From a virus: a stretch of DNA of 32,528 nt. How positions within the stretch are numbered: position 1 is the stretch's first letter; every line of letters starts with the position of its first letter. The stretch lies in the IMG/VR virus record IMGVR_UViG_3300015371_000115, positions 1-32,528 of that record; one strand, written 5' to 3'. Below the pieces are notes generated by a model. It did no database searches. It saw nothing but the letters and a program-made list of their open reading frames with translations, and was not told where the DNA came from. Both the position numbers and the translations under genes were made by a program. Of the stretch, positions 13,144-22,009 are shown piece after piece.

Positions 13144-13168
13144 CGCCTTAGATCGCTCTACAACGACG

Positions 13169-13206
13169 AAAGGCGTCCCGGCTACGAACTAGCTGGCGAC
13201 GCCTTT
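13169..13206. terminator. bidirectional terminator after the secretin-domain gene
   Basis: AAAGGCGTC (13169-13177) pairs with GACGCCTTT (13198-13206), and the loop contains a further stem, GGCTA with TAGCT. A-rich and T-rich ends flank the stem on both strands, so it can act on the plus-strand gene and on leftward late transcripts. The T-tract is short. Confidence 0.7.
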
Positions 13207-13289
13207 CCTGTGTCCTACGCCGCTCCTAGCGGCTTCTAAGGCGCCGCCGGCCGGGGCCGGTGTCGGCGGGGGATCCAACCGGCGACGCC

Positions 13290-13314
13290 ATCCCGGCGGT
13301 GTGCAAGCCGGGAT
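13290..13314 (-). other. hairpin just after the last late gene
   Basis: ATCCCGGC (13290-13297) and GCCGGGAT (13307-13314) form an exact eight-pair stem three bases beyond the stop codon of the last leftward gene (13317). It has no T-run, so it is likely a 3'-end stabilising hairpin with the terminators at 13169 and 12571 acting downstream. Smaller repeats such as GCCGCT-cct-AGCGGC lie between. Confidence 0.4.
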
Positions 13315-13316
13315 CT

Positions 13317-13556
13317 CTAATGCGGCGCTACCTTCACCACGCAGGCATCGATGATCTTCGTCACCAAGCCCATTCGGGCGTCAACTTGCCGATCCAGAAA
13401 AAAGAGAACGGCCGCGAGGAACAGGAGGTTGATCAGCAGGAGTCCGAGAAAGGATGGCGGCACCGCGGCCAGTATGTTTTTGCTCGCGTCGATGAGCCGG
13501 CCGGTGGTCGTGCCGTTCTGTTGAACAACGACTGTCGGCCCCGCCGGCTCGCTCAT
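13317..13556 (-). CDS. small single-pass membrane protein, possible holin
   Basis: 79 aa from ATG 13556, which overlaps the upstream TGA as ATGA; the longer frame to 13730 would overlap the fibre gene. The N-terminal 35 residues are soluble, followed by one strong hydrophobic helix, FLGLLLINLLFLAAVLFFLD, and a short C-terminal tail. The position at the end of the late operon suits a lysis protein (holin or spanin component). No endolysin is visible nearby, so the lysis role is inference. Confidence 0.6.
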   Translation of the reverse strand: MSEPAGPTVVVQQNGTTTGRLIDASKNILAAVPPSFLGLLLINLLFLAAVLFFLDRQVDARMGLVTKIIDACVVKVAPH

Positions 13557-14377
13557 CCGATAATCCAGCTTGATCCGGTATCCATGACCGGGACGCAATT
13601 CGAGCCGCCGCCGGCTACGACCGAAGCGAACGTGACCGCGGTCGCGTCCGTGACGTAGGCGCGCCGGCCAGCCTGTCCGGCGGCCGGGAGATTGGCGACA
13701 ATATAGCCGGGCGTTCGCGGGTACTCCCAATTGCCGGACGCGCCGAGTACGCGGCGCTCGGTGGCATTGCCCGCGGCCGGCGCCGGGACCAACCCCTTCG
13801 TGCCACCGGTCCCGCTATCGCCAGCGAACGCGGTGAGCATCGTCGTGACCTGGGCCGGCGTCCGATCCTCCCAGGTAACCGGTGATCCCGCGACGGCAAC
13901 CAGCAGCGCATCCGCAGCCGCGCCCGCCACATCAACATCGTTTAGCTCGCCTAATCTGGCGCCGGTCCCGACGCCGATCAGTTGCTCGTAAACCGCAGCC
14001 GGCGGATCGCCGGTCGTCAATGCGGGATCGAACTCCGCGCCCGACGTGTGGTCGAGCAGCGTCAGGAACAAACCTGTGCCGGTGACCGAAAACGTATCCA
14101 AAGCCGCATAGATGGTGAAGGGCTCCCATTCGTCGCGCCAACGCCAGTACAACACCGGCATATCAACCGGCCCGAGCGTCGCGCCGCTCTCTAGGTGAAA
14201 TGTAATCTGCGTCCCGTTCTGACTCACCGCAACCATATCGTCGGGTTGCGGCCGACTGTCCTCGAGGTTCGCCAGATGGATCTGCTGGTCGTAGAAATTC
14301 CCATCCACTTCGGCCGCCGTAAGATTTCGACCAACGCCCGCGCCCCACGGGCCGGTCGTGCGGTATACCACCGTCAT
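13553..14377 (-). CDS. tail fibre-like virion protein
   Basis: 274 aa from ATG 14377 (MTVVYRTTGPWGAGVGRNLT). The N-terminus is a typical fibre start with AAEVDGNFYDQQIHLANLED, and the C-terminus is a GYIVANLPAAGQAGRRAYVT repeat-like segment followed by a beta-rich cap ending WIIG. Similar C-terminal segments (ANLPAAGQ.G.RAYVTDA) appear in many phage fibre proteins. It probably forms a side or tip fibre that binds the receptor. It overlaps both neighbours by four bases. Confidence 0.7.
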   Translation of the reverse strand: MTVVYRTTGPWGAGVGRNLTAAEVDGNFYDQQIHLANLEDSRPQPDDMVAVSQNGTQITFHLESGATLGPVDMPVLYWRWRDEWEPFTIYAALDTFSVTGTGLFLTLLDHTSGAEFDPALTTGDPPAAVYEQLIGVGTGARLGELNDVDVAGAAADALLVAVAGSPVTWEDRTPAQVTTMLTAFAGDSGTGGTKGLVPAPAAGNATERRVLGASGNWEYPRTPGYIVANLPAAGQAGRRAYVTDATAVTFASVVAGGGSNCVPVMDTGSSWIIG

Positions 14378-15339
14378 GTCGGCTCCCCCGTAATCTCGGA
14401 AAGCGCGCCAGCCGACAGCCCGGCGACAGAACCGCCGGTCGTCGCAAACTGCTGTTGCCACGTTTGCCCGTCGTCGCTGGACGCGTAAATCTCCGTGGGC
14501 GCGTTTATTGGGTCTGCCACTTCTTGCCAGCGCCAGCTAAGTGCGTTCCAAATGCCGCCGGCAAATGAGATCCACGAAACACCGGATGATGGCAAACCGT
14601 CGCCACCGTCCTCTGGTATCCCGTCCCGCTCAATTACGATGTGATCGTCAAATCCCATTATCAGCAGTTTTTTGCCGGGGTCGTAGCCGTTAATGCCATC
14701 CGGCTCGCCGAGCCGGCTATTCTCTGGCTTCCCACTACTAAAGCAGAGTGCCTTAAAAGCGGTATCCGCTGACACGTCATCCGTATAAGGTCCACTCTCT
14801 TCTTCCCAGCTTGTACCATCCGTTGAGCCGAGAATCTTCCAGACGATGCCGCCGTGCGGCGTAGGATTGTCCGGCCCCAACGACGTTGAGCCGCCACGGA
14901 ACAACGCATAGAACTTGTGATCTGTAGCGTGCCACAATAGCCGTTCTACTCCGCGGCTGGCGCCTGCCTGCTCGCTATCCGGCCCGAAGAACAAGGTCGA
15001 GCTATGAACGATAGTCCAATTCACCCCATCGGTTGATCGGTAAATTTCACCCAGGAATTCCTTTTGCCCGCCCGCCAGGAAGATAGGCGTGCCGGTGTCG
15101 GTCGGGTTTGATTTAACAAAGGCGTAGCTCTGACTCCAAATCTCGCGTTGCGTATTCTCGGCATTCAATCGCCACGTTTGCAAAAGGTCGGATGACGGCG
15201 GCGCCGGTATTCCGATGTATTGCGGGCTATCAATCAATGTTTGCTGGTGCATAATCACGACGGCTGCGGCCTGTATGTCGATTGTGATCGCGACCAAGTG
15301 ATCGATCGGGTCTTCGACGTAATCGATATTGAGCGCCAC
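14374..15339 (-). CDS. tail protein with Asp-box (BNR) repeats
   Basis: 321 aa from GTG 15339. It has at least three BNR/Asp-box-like turns (YRSTDGVNW, LGSTDGTSWEE, ASSDDGQTW), the pattern of a beta-propeller. The N-terminal ~60 residues (MALNIDYVEDPIDHLVAITI) would anchor to the tail. The likely role is receptor or glycan binding at the tail tip. The catalytic residues of a sialidase are not evident. It lies between a tail protein of unknown role and the fibre, overlapping the latter by four bases. Confidence 0.65.
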   Translation of the reverse strand: MALNIDYVEDPIDHLVAITIDIQAAAVVIMHQQTLIDSPQYIGIPAPPSSDLLQTWRLNAENTQREIWSQSYAFVKSNPTDTGTPIFLAGGQKEFLGEIYRSTDGVNWTIVHSSTLFFGPDSEQAGASRGVERLLWHATDHKFYALFRGGSTSLGPDNPTPHGGIVWKILGSTDGTSWEEESGPYTDDVSADTAFKALCFSSGKPENSRLGEPDGINGYDPGKKLLIMGFDDHIVIERDGIPEDGGDGLPSSGVSWISFAGGIWNALSWRWQEVADPINAPTEIYASSDDGQTWQQQFATTGGSVAGLSAGALSEITGEPT

Positions 15340-15341
15340 GG

Positions 15342-15866
15342 CTACGGAAAGCTGTAGGTGTCGGTGCGCTGCGAGACGTTGGCGCTTGGGACTTCCTTAC
15401 GCAGGCCGGCCGGCGGATCCGACGCCGCCGCAACACCAGTAAAATCGGGCATGTACGCGGTATATTTCCCACCGGAGCCGTCGGTCGAATAGTTCTGGTT
15501 ATAGCCGAAGTTTGGAAGATATGGCTCCCCCTTTGAATTTCTGCCGGCGTAAACAATCTCCTTCGCGCGGTCGATTGTAGCAGTGCCGATTTGGTTGCCG
15601 CCGTTGTCCCTAATCGGTACGGCGACTTGCTCGCTTTCGCGGCTCGTTTGGTGGAACTTGTCGATTGAGCCTCTGATATTGAAACCGACGCTTTCGATAT
15701 TTTCTAAATTCGTCGATTTGGGCTGTACCGCGCCTTGTGGAAGCTTGCCGGTGCTGCCCCAGGTGATCGCCGCATCCTCCGGCGTATCATCGATTTTGAC
15801 CGGGACAACCCGCCGGGTCGTAATGATCGCCCGAGCGGTAAACGGCCGGACTAATTGCTCAAACAT
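15342..15866 (-). CDS. hypothetical tail protein
   Basis: 174 aa. It begins MFEQLVRPFTARAIITTRRV, overlapping the stop of the hub gene by eight bases. The middle has short strands (VAVPIRDNGGNQIGTATIDR) and the C-terminus is glycine- and tyrosine-rich, then ends SQRTDTYSFP. A related short N-terminal pattern is common in minor tail proteins that follow the hub protein. Function unassigned. Confidence 0.6.
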   Translation of the reverse strand: MFEQLVRPFTARAIITTRRVVPVKIDDTPEDAAITWGSTGKLPQGAVQPKSTNLENIESVGFNIRGSIDKFHQTSRESEQVAVPIRDNGGNQIGTATIDRAKEIVYAGRNSKGEPYLPNFGYNQNYSTDGSGGKYTAYMPDFTGVAAASDPPAGLRKEVPSANVSQRTDTYSFP

Positions 15867-18855
15867 ACGGCGCTTCTAAGTCAATTGTTTTTGGGACCAT
15901 GAGGGCGCTTACGGCTGGATCCCATTCCGTTTGAAATGACTGCTTGCTAATCGGAACTAGGTCGAGCGTTACCGTCGTCGGCATTTTACTGAGCATTTCG
16001 GTCGGTGTCTCGGGCGCGACATACGTTCCGACCGGGACGCCCATCTCGGGCGGCTTTTGCTCGATACCGGGAGGCGTATAATTACGATAGAAACTATCGA
16101 GCGTATTCTGTTGAAAGTCCGGACCATTGGTGACGGTAAGCGACTTCACCACGCGATCGGGCGTCATGCGGAATAGATCGAGGTCGTCATCATCGACCAC
16201 CGCTATCCCGTCGAAACTCTCATAAAGAATATCGCCCGTTCCGGCATCGAACGTCGCGCCGTCCATCGCTTCGTAGCCGGTGTTATAATCGTCGCTATAA
16301 GTCGGCTCCCCGGGATCGGGCGTTACGCTGTTGCCGCGGCCGACCGTACAGCCGATCGTAACCTCGGCCTTTGCCTCCCCGCTGTCGCCGTTCATCGTCA
16401 GCGCATACTTTGTCACCTTGCCGGTTGCTTCCCCGCCGGGTAGCCGCGGATCGAATACCGTAGCATTCATGCGGCAGGATAAGCCGGTGGCGAAAGCGAA
16501 CGGCGTCTCGACGCTTAAATTGACGGCGCGAGCGCGCGACAGGATCTTGGCGCGTGCCAGCATGATTAGGTATTCGACGCTCGCGCTCCCTCTATCGGTA
16601 TTGAAGTAACTATTTCTCCGCAGATCACCGATCGGCAGCGCGCCGCCGGGATCAACGCCTTGGCCTACGAAATCGGACGAGAGATCGAGCTTGTCCGTCT
16701 CGTCGTCGCCGGGATCAACAAGAAGATCCTGAGTGTCGGCGGCCAGCGTAAACCTGACGATTTCGGTTCGTGGGCGGCTCGCTTCCCAGCGAACGAAAAA
16801 GTTGCTGGCGATTGGCAGCAACGGAAAGACGGTAGCAATCGTCTCATGCGCGCTGACGTATTCCCGATCCCGCGTGACAGCAGGCTTCCAAAAGATGCCA
16901 TAACCGCCGGTAGCCCCCGATCCCGAATAGGTATATTGGCCGGGTGTTATGACTTCCTGGGCGGTAGAGAGAACCGGCGAAACATAAACGATGCTTTTCA
17001 TCCATGCGGTCTGCCAGACCGCCACCGCGACGCCGCTGGTCGCGTCCATGCTCCAACCGCCACCGATACCGGAGCCGGGCTTAGGCCAGTCGCTATATAG
17101 ACCGTCGCCGGTAAAACTACTGACCATCGGGTATTCGTAGGGCGAGCCGGCGTAGCGGAACTGGTCCCAAAGCCGCGGGGTTAGATCCACGATATCGGAA
17201 CCCTGCTGGGTCCACGTTACCGTTCCCGTAACGCTAACGCTCTTTAGCGGCGTGTCACCGTAACTGACTTTTAAGCCATCGTAAAAATGGTCGTCCTCGG
17301 TTATCGGTAGCGTCCCGTCTTCACCGATAATCGTATCCGAAGCGGTTACATCAAGGCTAACCCGATCGATATGCCAACTGGCCGGCCGCGCTTCGAGGAC
17401 CGTATCCGGATCGTCTTGCCCTTCGCTAATCCATACGGGATCCCAAAACGGCCTGACCTTCAAGCCTTCGGCGACGATCTGCTTCCACGCGATATAGTTC
17501 GACGGTCGCGCGACGAATTGGAGCCTAACCACTTCGTCCTGAATGTTCTCGGGAATACCGATCAACCTGCCGTGGATCAACGGCTCGATCAAGCCGCTCG
17601 CCGGATCGCGCCAACTGAACCAACACCAGACATTGCGGCCGGCTGCGAGTAGGCCAACGCGCGGGTTTTTAAGATCCAGCCGCAGCGTTGCAAAGTCGCC
17701 TTCCTCATGCGTCAACTCGAAGCCGAAGACCTGTTCGTCCTCGCGCAACATGCTGCCGTCGAACTCGGATGCCTCATCGGCCCAGGCGAAAAAGAACGTC
17801 TGTTGCGAGACGACGCCAGGAGTCCCCGGTGCCACCGATGACAAGCCGCCGAGCGCTAGCATCCGCGCCGGTCCGAGCGTCCCGCCGAGAACGCCACGAT
17901 TAGCTAGCGCGCCGGTCGCGGTCAGCGACAATCCGGCGAGCGTCCGAGTAAGCGCGCCCTTCTTCGAGACGGCGCCCGCTCCGCTCAGCGCCAGCGCCGC
18001 CAGCGTCCGGTCGAGCGCTGCGGTAAGTCCGGTGCCGGCCCCGACCGATAGCGTCAGCGCCGCCAGCGTGCGCGTAAGCTGGCCGAAATGCTCGGCACCG
18101 GATGCCGGCGGGTTCAGCAGCAGGGTCGCGAGCGTCTGATTGAGAACGCCGCCCGTGCCGACCTTGCCGGTTGCCGCCAGCGTCACCGGGGCAAAGGCCG
18201 CCGGGGCCAGCGCCCCGCTGTCCGGAATAACGCCGGTCCCGGCCAGCGTCACCGCGCCGAGGGTTGCCGATAGCGTGCCTGTGACAGGGGTGGGAGCGGC
18301 ACCCCAGCCGCTAGTAAAGCCGGCCGGGGTCGTTCCCGAAAAAGCTGACGCGCCGAAATTCGCCGTCGCGGCGTAGCTGAGCCCGAACGCGACTTGGAAG
18401 ATCGGATATAGCGCGCCGCTAAGGCTCGATATATTGACGCCGCCGGTCCCGGTCGCCGGGTCGGCGGTGCCGCTATTGTTCCAGTTGCCCGATGGCGCGA
18501 TGCGGAACCAGACGAGACGGGCGCCGAGATCGACGGCGATGCCGACGATGCAGCCGTTGACCATGCCCGGCAAGGTGCCGACCGAGCTGCCGCTAAGAAA
18601 GATGGTATTTGACGAAGCAACGACGGCACCAGCGCCAAGGTTGTTAAGCGGAGCGCTGGCCGGCGCGAGGCCGCAAGCAACGGCGGTGCCGCCGCCGCCG
18701 TTAGACATCAGGATTTCGTGGTAATATTTGCCGGTGCTAAACCCGGCTGTGGCACGCACGCCGACGTTAAAATCGGTGCTGGTCGCCGTCAGATTGCCGG
18801 CACTGAGCGTTATGCCGGGGGTCGATTTGTCGGTGGGACTCCAGGTTTCGGCCAT
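15859..18855 (-). CDS. large tail protein: SPRY domain, repeat stalk and tail hub
   Basis: 998 aa. Residues about 20-185 resemble a SPRY/B30.2 lectin-like domain (KYYHEILMSNGGG, VGIAVDLGARLVWFRI). Residues 193-340 are about seven 21-22-aa repeats of the form GxLxxTLAxLxLxxxG. From about 350 onwards is a conserved phage hub/tip-like domain (FFFAWADEASEFDGSMLRED, LEARPASWHIDRVSLDV, TDRGSASVEYLIMLARAKIL). A C-terminal extension follows. Most homologous hub proteins would begin near residue 350, so the N-terminus looks like an added adhesin and stalk. It is the largest late gene and lies after the tape measure and tail-tip genes. Confidence 0.75.
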   Translation of the reverse strand: MAETWSPTDKSTPGITLSAGNLTATSTDFNVGVRATAGFSTGKYYHEILMSNGGGGTAVACGLAPASAPLNNLGAGAVVASSNTIFLSGSSVGTLPGMVNGCIVGIAVDLGARLVWFRIAPSGNWNNSGTADPATGTGGVNISSLSGALYPIFQVAFGLSYAATANFGASAFSGTTPAGFTSGWGAAPTPVTGTLSATLGAVTLAGTGVIPDSGALAPAAFAPVTLAATGKVGTGGVLNQTLATLLLNPPASGAEHFGQLTRTLAALTLSVGAGTGLTAALDRTLAALALSGAGAVSKKGALTRTLAGLSLTATGALANRGVLGGTLGPARMLALGGLSSVAPGTPGVVSQQTFFFAWADEASEFDGSMLREDEQVFGFELTHEEGDFATLRLDLKNPRVGLLAAGRNVWCWFSWRDPASGLIEPLIHGRLIGIPENIQDEVVRLQFVARPSNYIAWKQIVAEGLKVRPFWDPVWISEGQDDPDTVLEARPASWHIDRVSLDVTASDTIIGEDGTLPITEDDHFYDGLKVSYGDTPLKSVSVTGTVTWTQQGSDIVDLTPRLWDQFRYAGSPYEYPMVSSFTGDGLYSDWPKPGSGIGGGWSMDATSGVAVAVWQTAWMKSIVYVSPVLSTAQEVITPGQYTYSGSGATGGYGIFWKPAVTRDREYVSAHETIATVFPLLPIASNFFVRWEASRPRTEIVRFTLAADTQDLLVDPGDDETDKLDLSSDFVGQGVDPGGALPIGDLRRNSYFNTDRGSASVEYLIMLARAKILSRARAVNLSVETPFAFATGLSCRMNATVFDPRLPGGEATGKVTKYALTMNGDSGEAKAEVTIGCTVGRGNSVTPDPGEPTYSDDYNTGYEAMDGATFDAGTGDILYESFDGIAVVDDDDLDLFRMTPDRVVKSLTVTNGPDFQQNTLDSFYRNYTPPGIEQKPPEMGVPVGTYVAPETPTEMLSKMPTTVTLDLVPISKQSFQTEWDPAVSALMVPKTIDLEAPYV
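17836..18279 (-). repeat. seven-copy coding repeat in the hub protein
   Basis: The encoded units (residues 193-340) follow the pattern G-x-L-x-x-T-L-A-x-L-x-L-x-x-x-G, about 21-22 aa each, for example GALTRTLAGLSLTATG and AALDRTLAALALSGAG. The DNA copies have diverged, so this is an old protein-level repeat and not a recent tandem expansion. Confidence 0.75.
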
Positions 18856-18874
18856 TGTCGCCGGTCAGCGTTGA

Positions 18875-19282
18875 CTAGCCGTTCCCATCGGTAAGAGTCC
18901 AGCCAGTGACCGTGAATGACTGCCCGGTCGAGAAGCTGGTGTTATCGACGGTCAAATCCCCGCCGCCGCCGGTCGCGGTGACGGTGCCTTGCATATGACA
19001 GGTGGTCCCATCCGAGGCGTACAGGCGGAAGTGACCGGCGGTCCCGGTGCCGTCTGCCGAGGTGTCTTCCCAGGTGCCGCTCTTGGCCTTTGATCCGCTC
19101 GCTGCTGCGGCCATGTAGTCGCTCGGTAGGTTGAGCGTCGCCAACACGCTCCCGGTATCGGCCGCGCCACAATTGGCCGGCGCCGCGCCGGTCCTGATCT
19201 TCAGGACAGCACTTGCGCCGATGACCGTTTCGATGGCGTCCAGGCGCGCGTTGCGCACGGACGTGCTGAGCTGCAACGCCAT
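18875..19282 (-). CDS. small tail-tip-type virion protein
   Basis: 135 aa, with GAGGAGG seven bases upstream of ATG 19282. The sequence LSTSVRNARLDAIETVIGAS, LKIRTGAAPANCGAADTGS, and VLATLNLPSDYM is a pattern common in phage minor virion proteins that lie between the tape measure and the hub. It has two beta-rich halves. Function in assembly is inferred from position. The neighbouring gene ends two bases before the start. Confidence 0.7.
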   Translation of the reverse strand: MALQLSTSVRNARLDAIETVIGASAVLKIRTGAAPANCGAADTGSVLATLNLPSDYMAAAASGSKAKSGTWEDTSADGTGTAGHFRLYASDGTTCHMQGTVTATGGGGDLTVDNTSFSTGQSFTVTGWTLTDGNG

Positions 19283-19284
19283 GC

Positions 19285-19710
19285 CTATACCTCCTCAAGT
19301 TCGAGCGACCACGACACGGCGGCTCCATATTCATCGGTTTCCTGTTGCTTGCTCGTAACCATCATGACCAGCCGGGGCCGGTAATAGGTCCACTCGGCGA
19401 TGGTGCGGGACGCGACCACGGTGCGCTGCGGGGCACCACCGATGGTCCGGTAGGCCAGTTCCGCCACGCAATCGACGGTGACCACGGCCCCGATCGGCAC
19501 CGCGTCGAGGGCCGGCGAGTTCTGGTCGTCGCACTGGATCACGGATTTGTATTTCTGGAACTGGGGCAGCGAGAGATCGCGAAGGTTGCCGTTGACCGTG
19601 CGCCTGTACGATGCGGCCGCGCTGATCGGCTCCAGCGATTGGGTCAGGCCACGGATCGAGTACGGCGGGGTGCCCTCGCCGCTGATGACGAGAATGCTCT
19701 CATCCGCCAT
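19285..19710 (-). CDS. minor tail protein downstream of tape measure
   Basis: 141 aa from ATG 19710 (MADESILVISGEGTPPYSIR); the longer frame to 19869 lies inside the tape-measure gene. The protein is beta-rich (GAVVTVDCVAELAYRTIGGA, EYGAAVSWSLELEEV) and ends with a charged strand. Its position directly after the tape measure suggests the distal tail or tail-tip completion. Start and stop overlap by 11 bp with the tape-measure end. Confidence 0.65.
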   Translation of the reverse strand: MADESILVISGEGTPPYSIRGLTQSLEPISAAASYRRTVNGNLRDLSLPQFQKYKSVIQCDDQNSPALDAVPIGAVVTVDCVAELAYRTIGGAPQRTVVASRTIAEWTYYRPRLVMMVTSKQQETDEYGAAVSWSLELEEV

Positions 19711-22009
19711 AGCGCCGCCCGCCGGCCCAGCCCGGCTTCCGCCCGGCGCTGAGAAGCTGCTTCGCCCTGGCCGCCCGCAGCAGGCTTTCGGCGACGTTCT
19801 GGTCGGCCCGCATGTTGAACTGCTGGCCGTCGAGATGGAGATGAACCGGCGTGCCGCCGGCCCCGGCACCTTCCATGACGAGCCCGCCGGTCGCGTACCG
19901 GCTGCGCGGGATCAGGCTCCCCATGCCGCCGTTGAGCGCCGAGAAGAACCCGGCCCCGAGCTGATCGACGACGCTGCGGCGGATGACGAACTCGCCGGGG
20001 GTCAGCATCGCGGGCACGATGTCGCCGCTGCCTCGGCCCGGCACCGGGCCACCAGAGGCCCGCTGCAATGGGAAAGCCTCGGCCGACGGCGCTGGCCCGC
20101 GCTCCCCCGCAAACGGGTTGATCTTCGCCCAAACCTCGGCGGCCTTTCGGCTGAGCCAATCGAACAGCGCCCCCCACTGATCCTTGATGCCCTGGATCGG
20201 GTCGGTCCAAAACTTGTTCCAGCTATCTACAAGCCAGTTGCCAAACCGCTTCAGCAGATCCCACAGACTTTGGAACAGCGGGCCGATGGTGCTCCAATTC
20301 TGGTAGATCAGCAGCGCGGCGCCCGCGAGTGCCGCTATAGCCAACCCGATTGGCGTGGCATAGATCAGTTGCAGCGCCGCCCAGACCAGCCGAACGCCGG
20401 TCGCCACCGCCGGGAGAATGCCGCTGAAGTAGAGGAAGGCGGCTGCCAGCGCATAGGTCTTGGTCGTATAATCGGTGCCGAACGCCAGATTGAGCAGCTT
20501 GGTGAACGGCTCGATGATCAGCATCAGGCCTGTGAAGGCGGCCTGTACCGCGCCGATCGCGATCTGGATGGCGTTCAGGGCCAGAACGACCATTTGGCCG
20601 AACTCGGTTGCCGGCTTTGCGTCCTCGCCCCGGAACAGGCTTCGGATTATGCCGGCGATGTCGAGCGCAACCGCCCGAACATCCGTAGCGACGCCCGTGG
20701 CCCATTCTTTAACGGATGTCTTATTGGCATCGAGGATGCTCGACCACTCGTTGAACAGGGGCGTGAACACGTCCGCGAACGGGACGATGAGCGACTTCCG
20801 CAGACCGGCGATGGAAGCATCCATTCGACGAAGCGCGCGGTCGGCTTTGCTGAGTGCCGAGATTTCCTTGTCGAAGGCGGTCGTCTCGATGCCGAGTTCT
20901 TTTGCCTGCTTGACGAACTCACCCAGGCTGTCGCTGCCCTCCTGCATGATCGGGATGAGTTCGAGCGCGCCGCGGCCGAATTTTTCGAGGACGATCCGCT
21001 GCTGCTCGCCGGTCGGCAGCGTCTTGAACTTGTCGAGGAAGTCGCCGAATACGTCCAAGAAATTCCGGGCACTGCCGGTAGCCTTGTCGAACAACGGTAT
21101 CTTGAGTTGCGAAAAGAGATCGCGGAACCCGGGCATCGCCTTTTCGATCTGCTCGCCGACGGTGCGCGACGGCAGATTGGCCCCGACTTGGTTCAGCTCG
21201 CGTCGCAGCTTGTCGGCGGCCTCGCCGCCATTCATCAGGGTCGTTTCAATCCCCGAGAGCCAGCGGCTAAACGTCAGGTTCGGCTGGAACGCAAAAGCGC
21301 CCCGGCTCTGAAGGGCGGAGAATATCTCCTCGGCCTGATCCTTGAACTGCTTGAGGTCGGGAAGCTGCAACATGCGCGACGTGTTGGGTGCCGCGCCGCC
21401 CGACCGGCCGCCCCGCAGGATCTGCACGCCGGCCTCGTTGATGGCCGTCGTCGCGCCGAGCACGTCTTTGGCGATCTCGCCGAAGGCCTTCAGGCGTTCC
21501 TCACCGGCCTTCTGGACGGCGACGGAAAATCGCGTCATCGCCGTCGTCAGCACATCGACATCAATGCCGGCGCGCTTGGCGGCCTGCGAGATCGTGTTGA
21601 ACTGGTTGGGCGTCAGGCCGAGCTGCTTGGCGTTCTGCTCCAGCTCGTGGCCCCACTTCGCGGTCGCCTCGAACAGCGCAAAGAACCCGGCGACGCCGCC
21701 GACCGTGGCGATCCCGAGGACTTCCTTAAAGCGCGGAATGACATTGTTGGCGACGTTGTGCAGCGCGCCGCCGAACTTGGTCGCGTGCTCGTGAAGGTTC
21801 TTGAAGTTGGCGCCGAGGGTCTGGCCCTGCGATTGCAGCGACGAGATCGCCCGGCCAAAGGCGGTGATCGACTTTGACGCATTGTCAGCGGACGCACCGA
21901 CATTGTTGAAGGCTTTCTCGCCCTCGGCGCCGAACTTGCGGAAGTCGGCAATAGCCTGATCGGCGCCGTCAACCGTTATCCGGCTGCGAAAGTCCGCACC
22001 CTGCGCCAT
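19700..22009 (-). CDS. tape measure protein
   Basis: 769 aa. Long helical protein with a coiled-coil N-terminus (RITVDGADQAIADFRKFG, SITAFGRAISSLQSQGQTL), a conserved helical middle with a hydrophobic membrane-like segment (about 95-120, FFALFEATAKWG) and a second one near 520-570 (AFLYFSGILPAVATGVRLVW, TPIGLAIAALAGAALLIY), and a C-terminus that is glycine-rich (ASGGPVPGRGSGDIVPAMLT), as in lambda H-type proteins. It sets tail length and enters the cell at injection. The TGA of the upstream gene overlaps its ATG by one base. Confidence 0.9.
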   Translation of the reverse strand: MAQGADFRSRITVDGADQAIADFRKFGAEGEKAFNNVGASADNASKSITAFGRAISSLQSQGQTLGANFKNLHEHATKFGGALHNVANNVIPRFKEVLGIATVGGVAGFFALFEATAKWGHELEQNAKQLGLTPNQFNTISQAAKRAGIDVDVLTTAMTRFSVAVQKAGEERLKAFGEIAKDVLGATTAINEAGVQILRGGRSGGAAPNTSRMLQLPDLKQFKDQAEEIFSALQSRGAFAFQPNLTFSRWLSGIETTLMNGGEAADKLRRELNQVGANLPSRTVGEQIEKAMPGFRDLFSQLKIPLFDKATGSARNFLDVFGDFLDKFKTLPTGEQQRIVLEKFGRGALELIPIMQEGSDSLGEFVKQAKELGIETTAFDKEISALSKADRALRRMDASIAGLRKSLIVPFADVFTPLFNEWSSILDANKTSVKEWATGVATDVRAVALDIAGIIRSLFRGEDAKPATEFGQMVVLALNAIQIAIGAVQAAFTGLMLIIEPFTKLLNLAFGTDYTTKTYALAAAFLYFSGILPAVATGVRLVWAALQLIYATPIGLAIAALAGAALLIYQNWSTIGPLFQSLWDLLKRFGNWLVDSWNKFWTDPIQGIKDQWGALFDWLSRKAAEVWAKINPFAGERGPAPSAEAFPLQRASGGPVPGRGSGDIVPAMLTPGEFVIRRSVVDQLGAGFFSALNGGMGSLIPRSRYATGGLVMEGAGAGGTPVHLHLDGQQFNMRADQNVAESLLRAARAKQLLSAGRKPGWAGGRRYGG

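Noticed and set aside
19478-21877. 799-aa open frame on the plus strand
   Set aside because: It lies antisense to the tape measure gene, is rich in Arg, Asp and Glu as reversed GC-rich codons give, and has no domain, SD or operon context.
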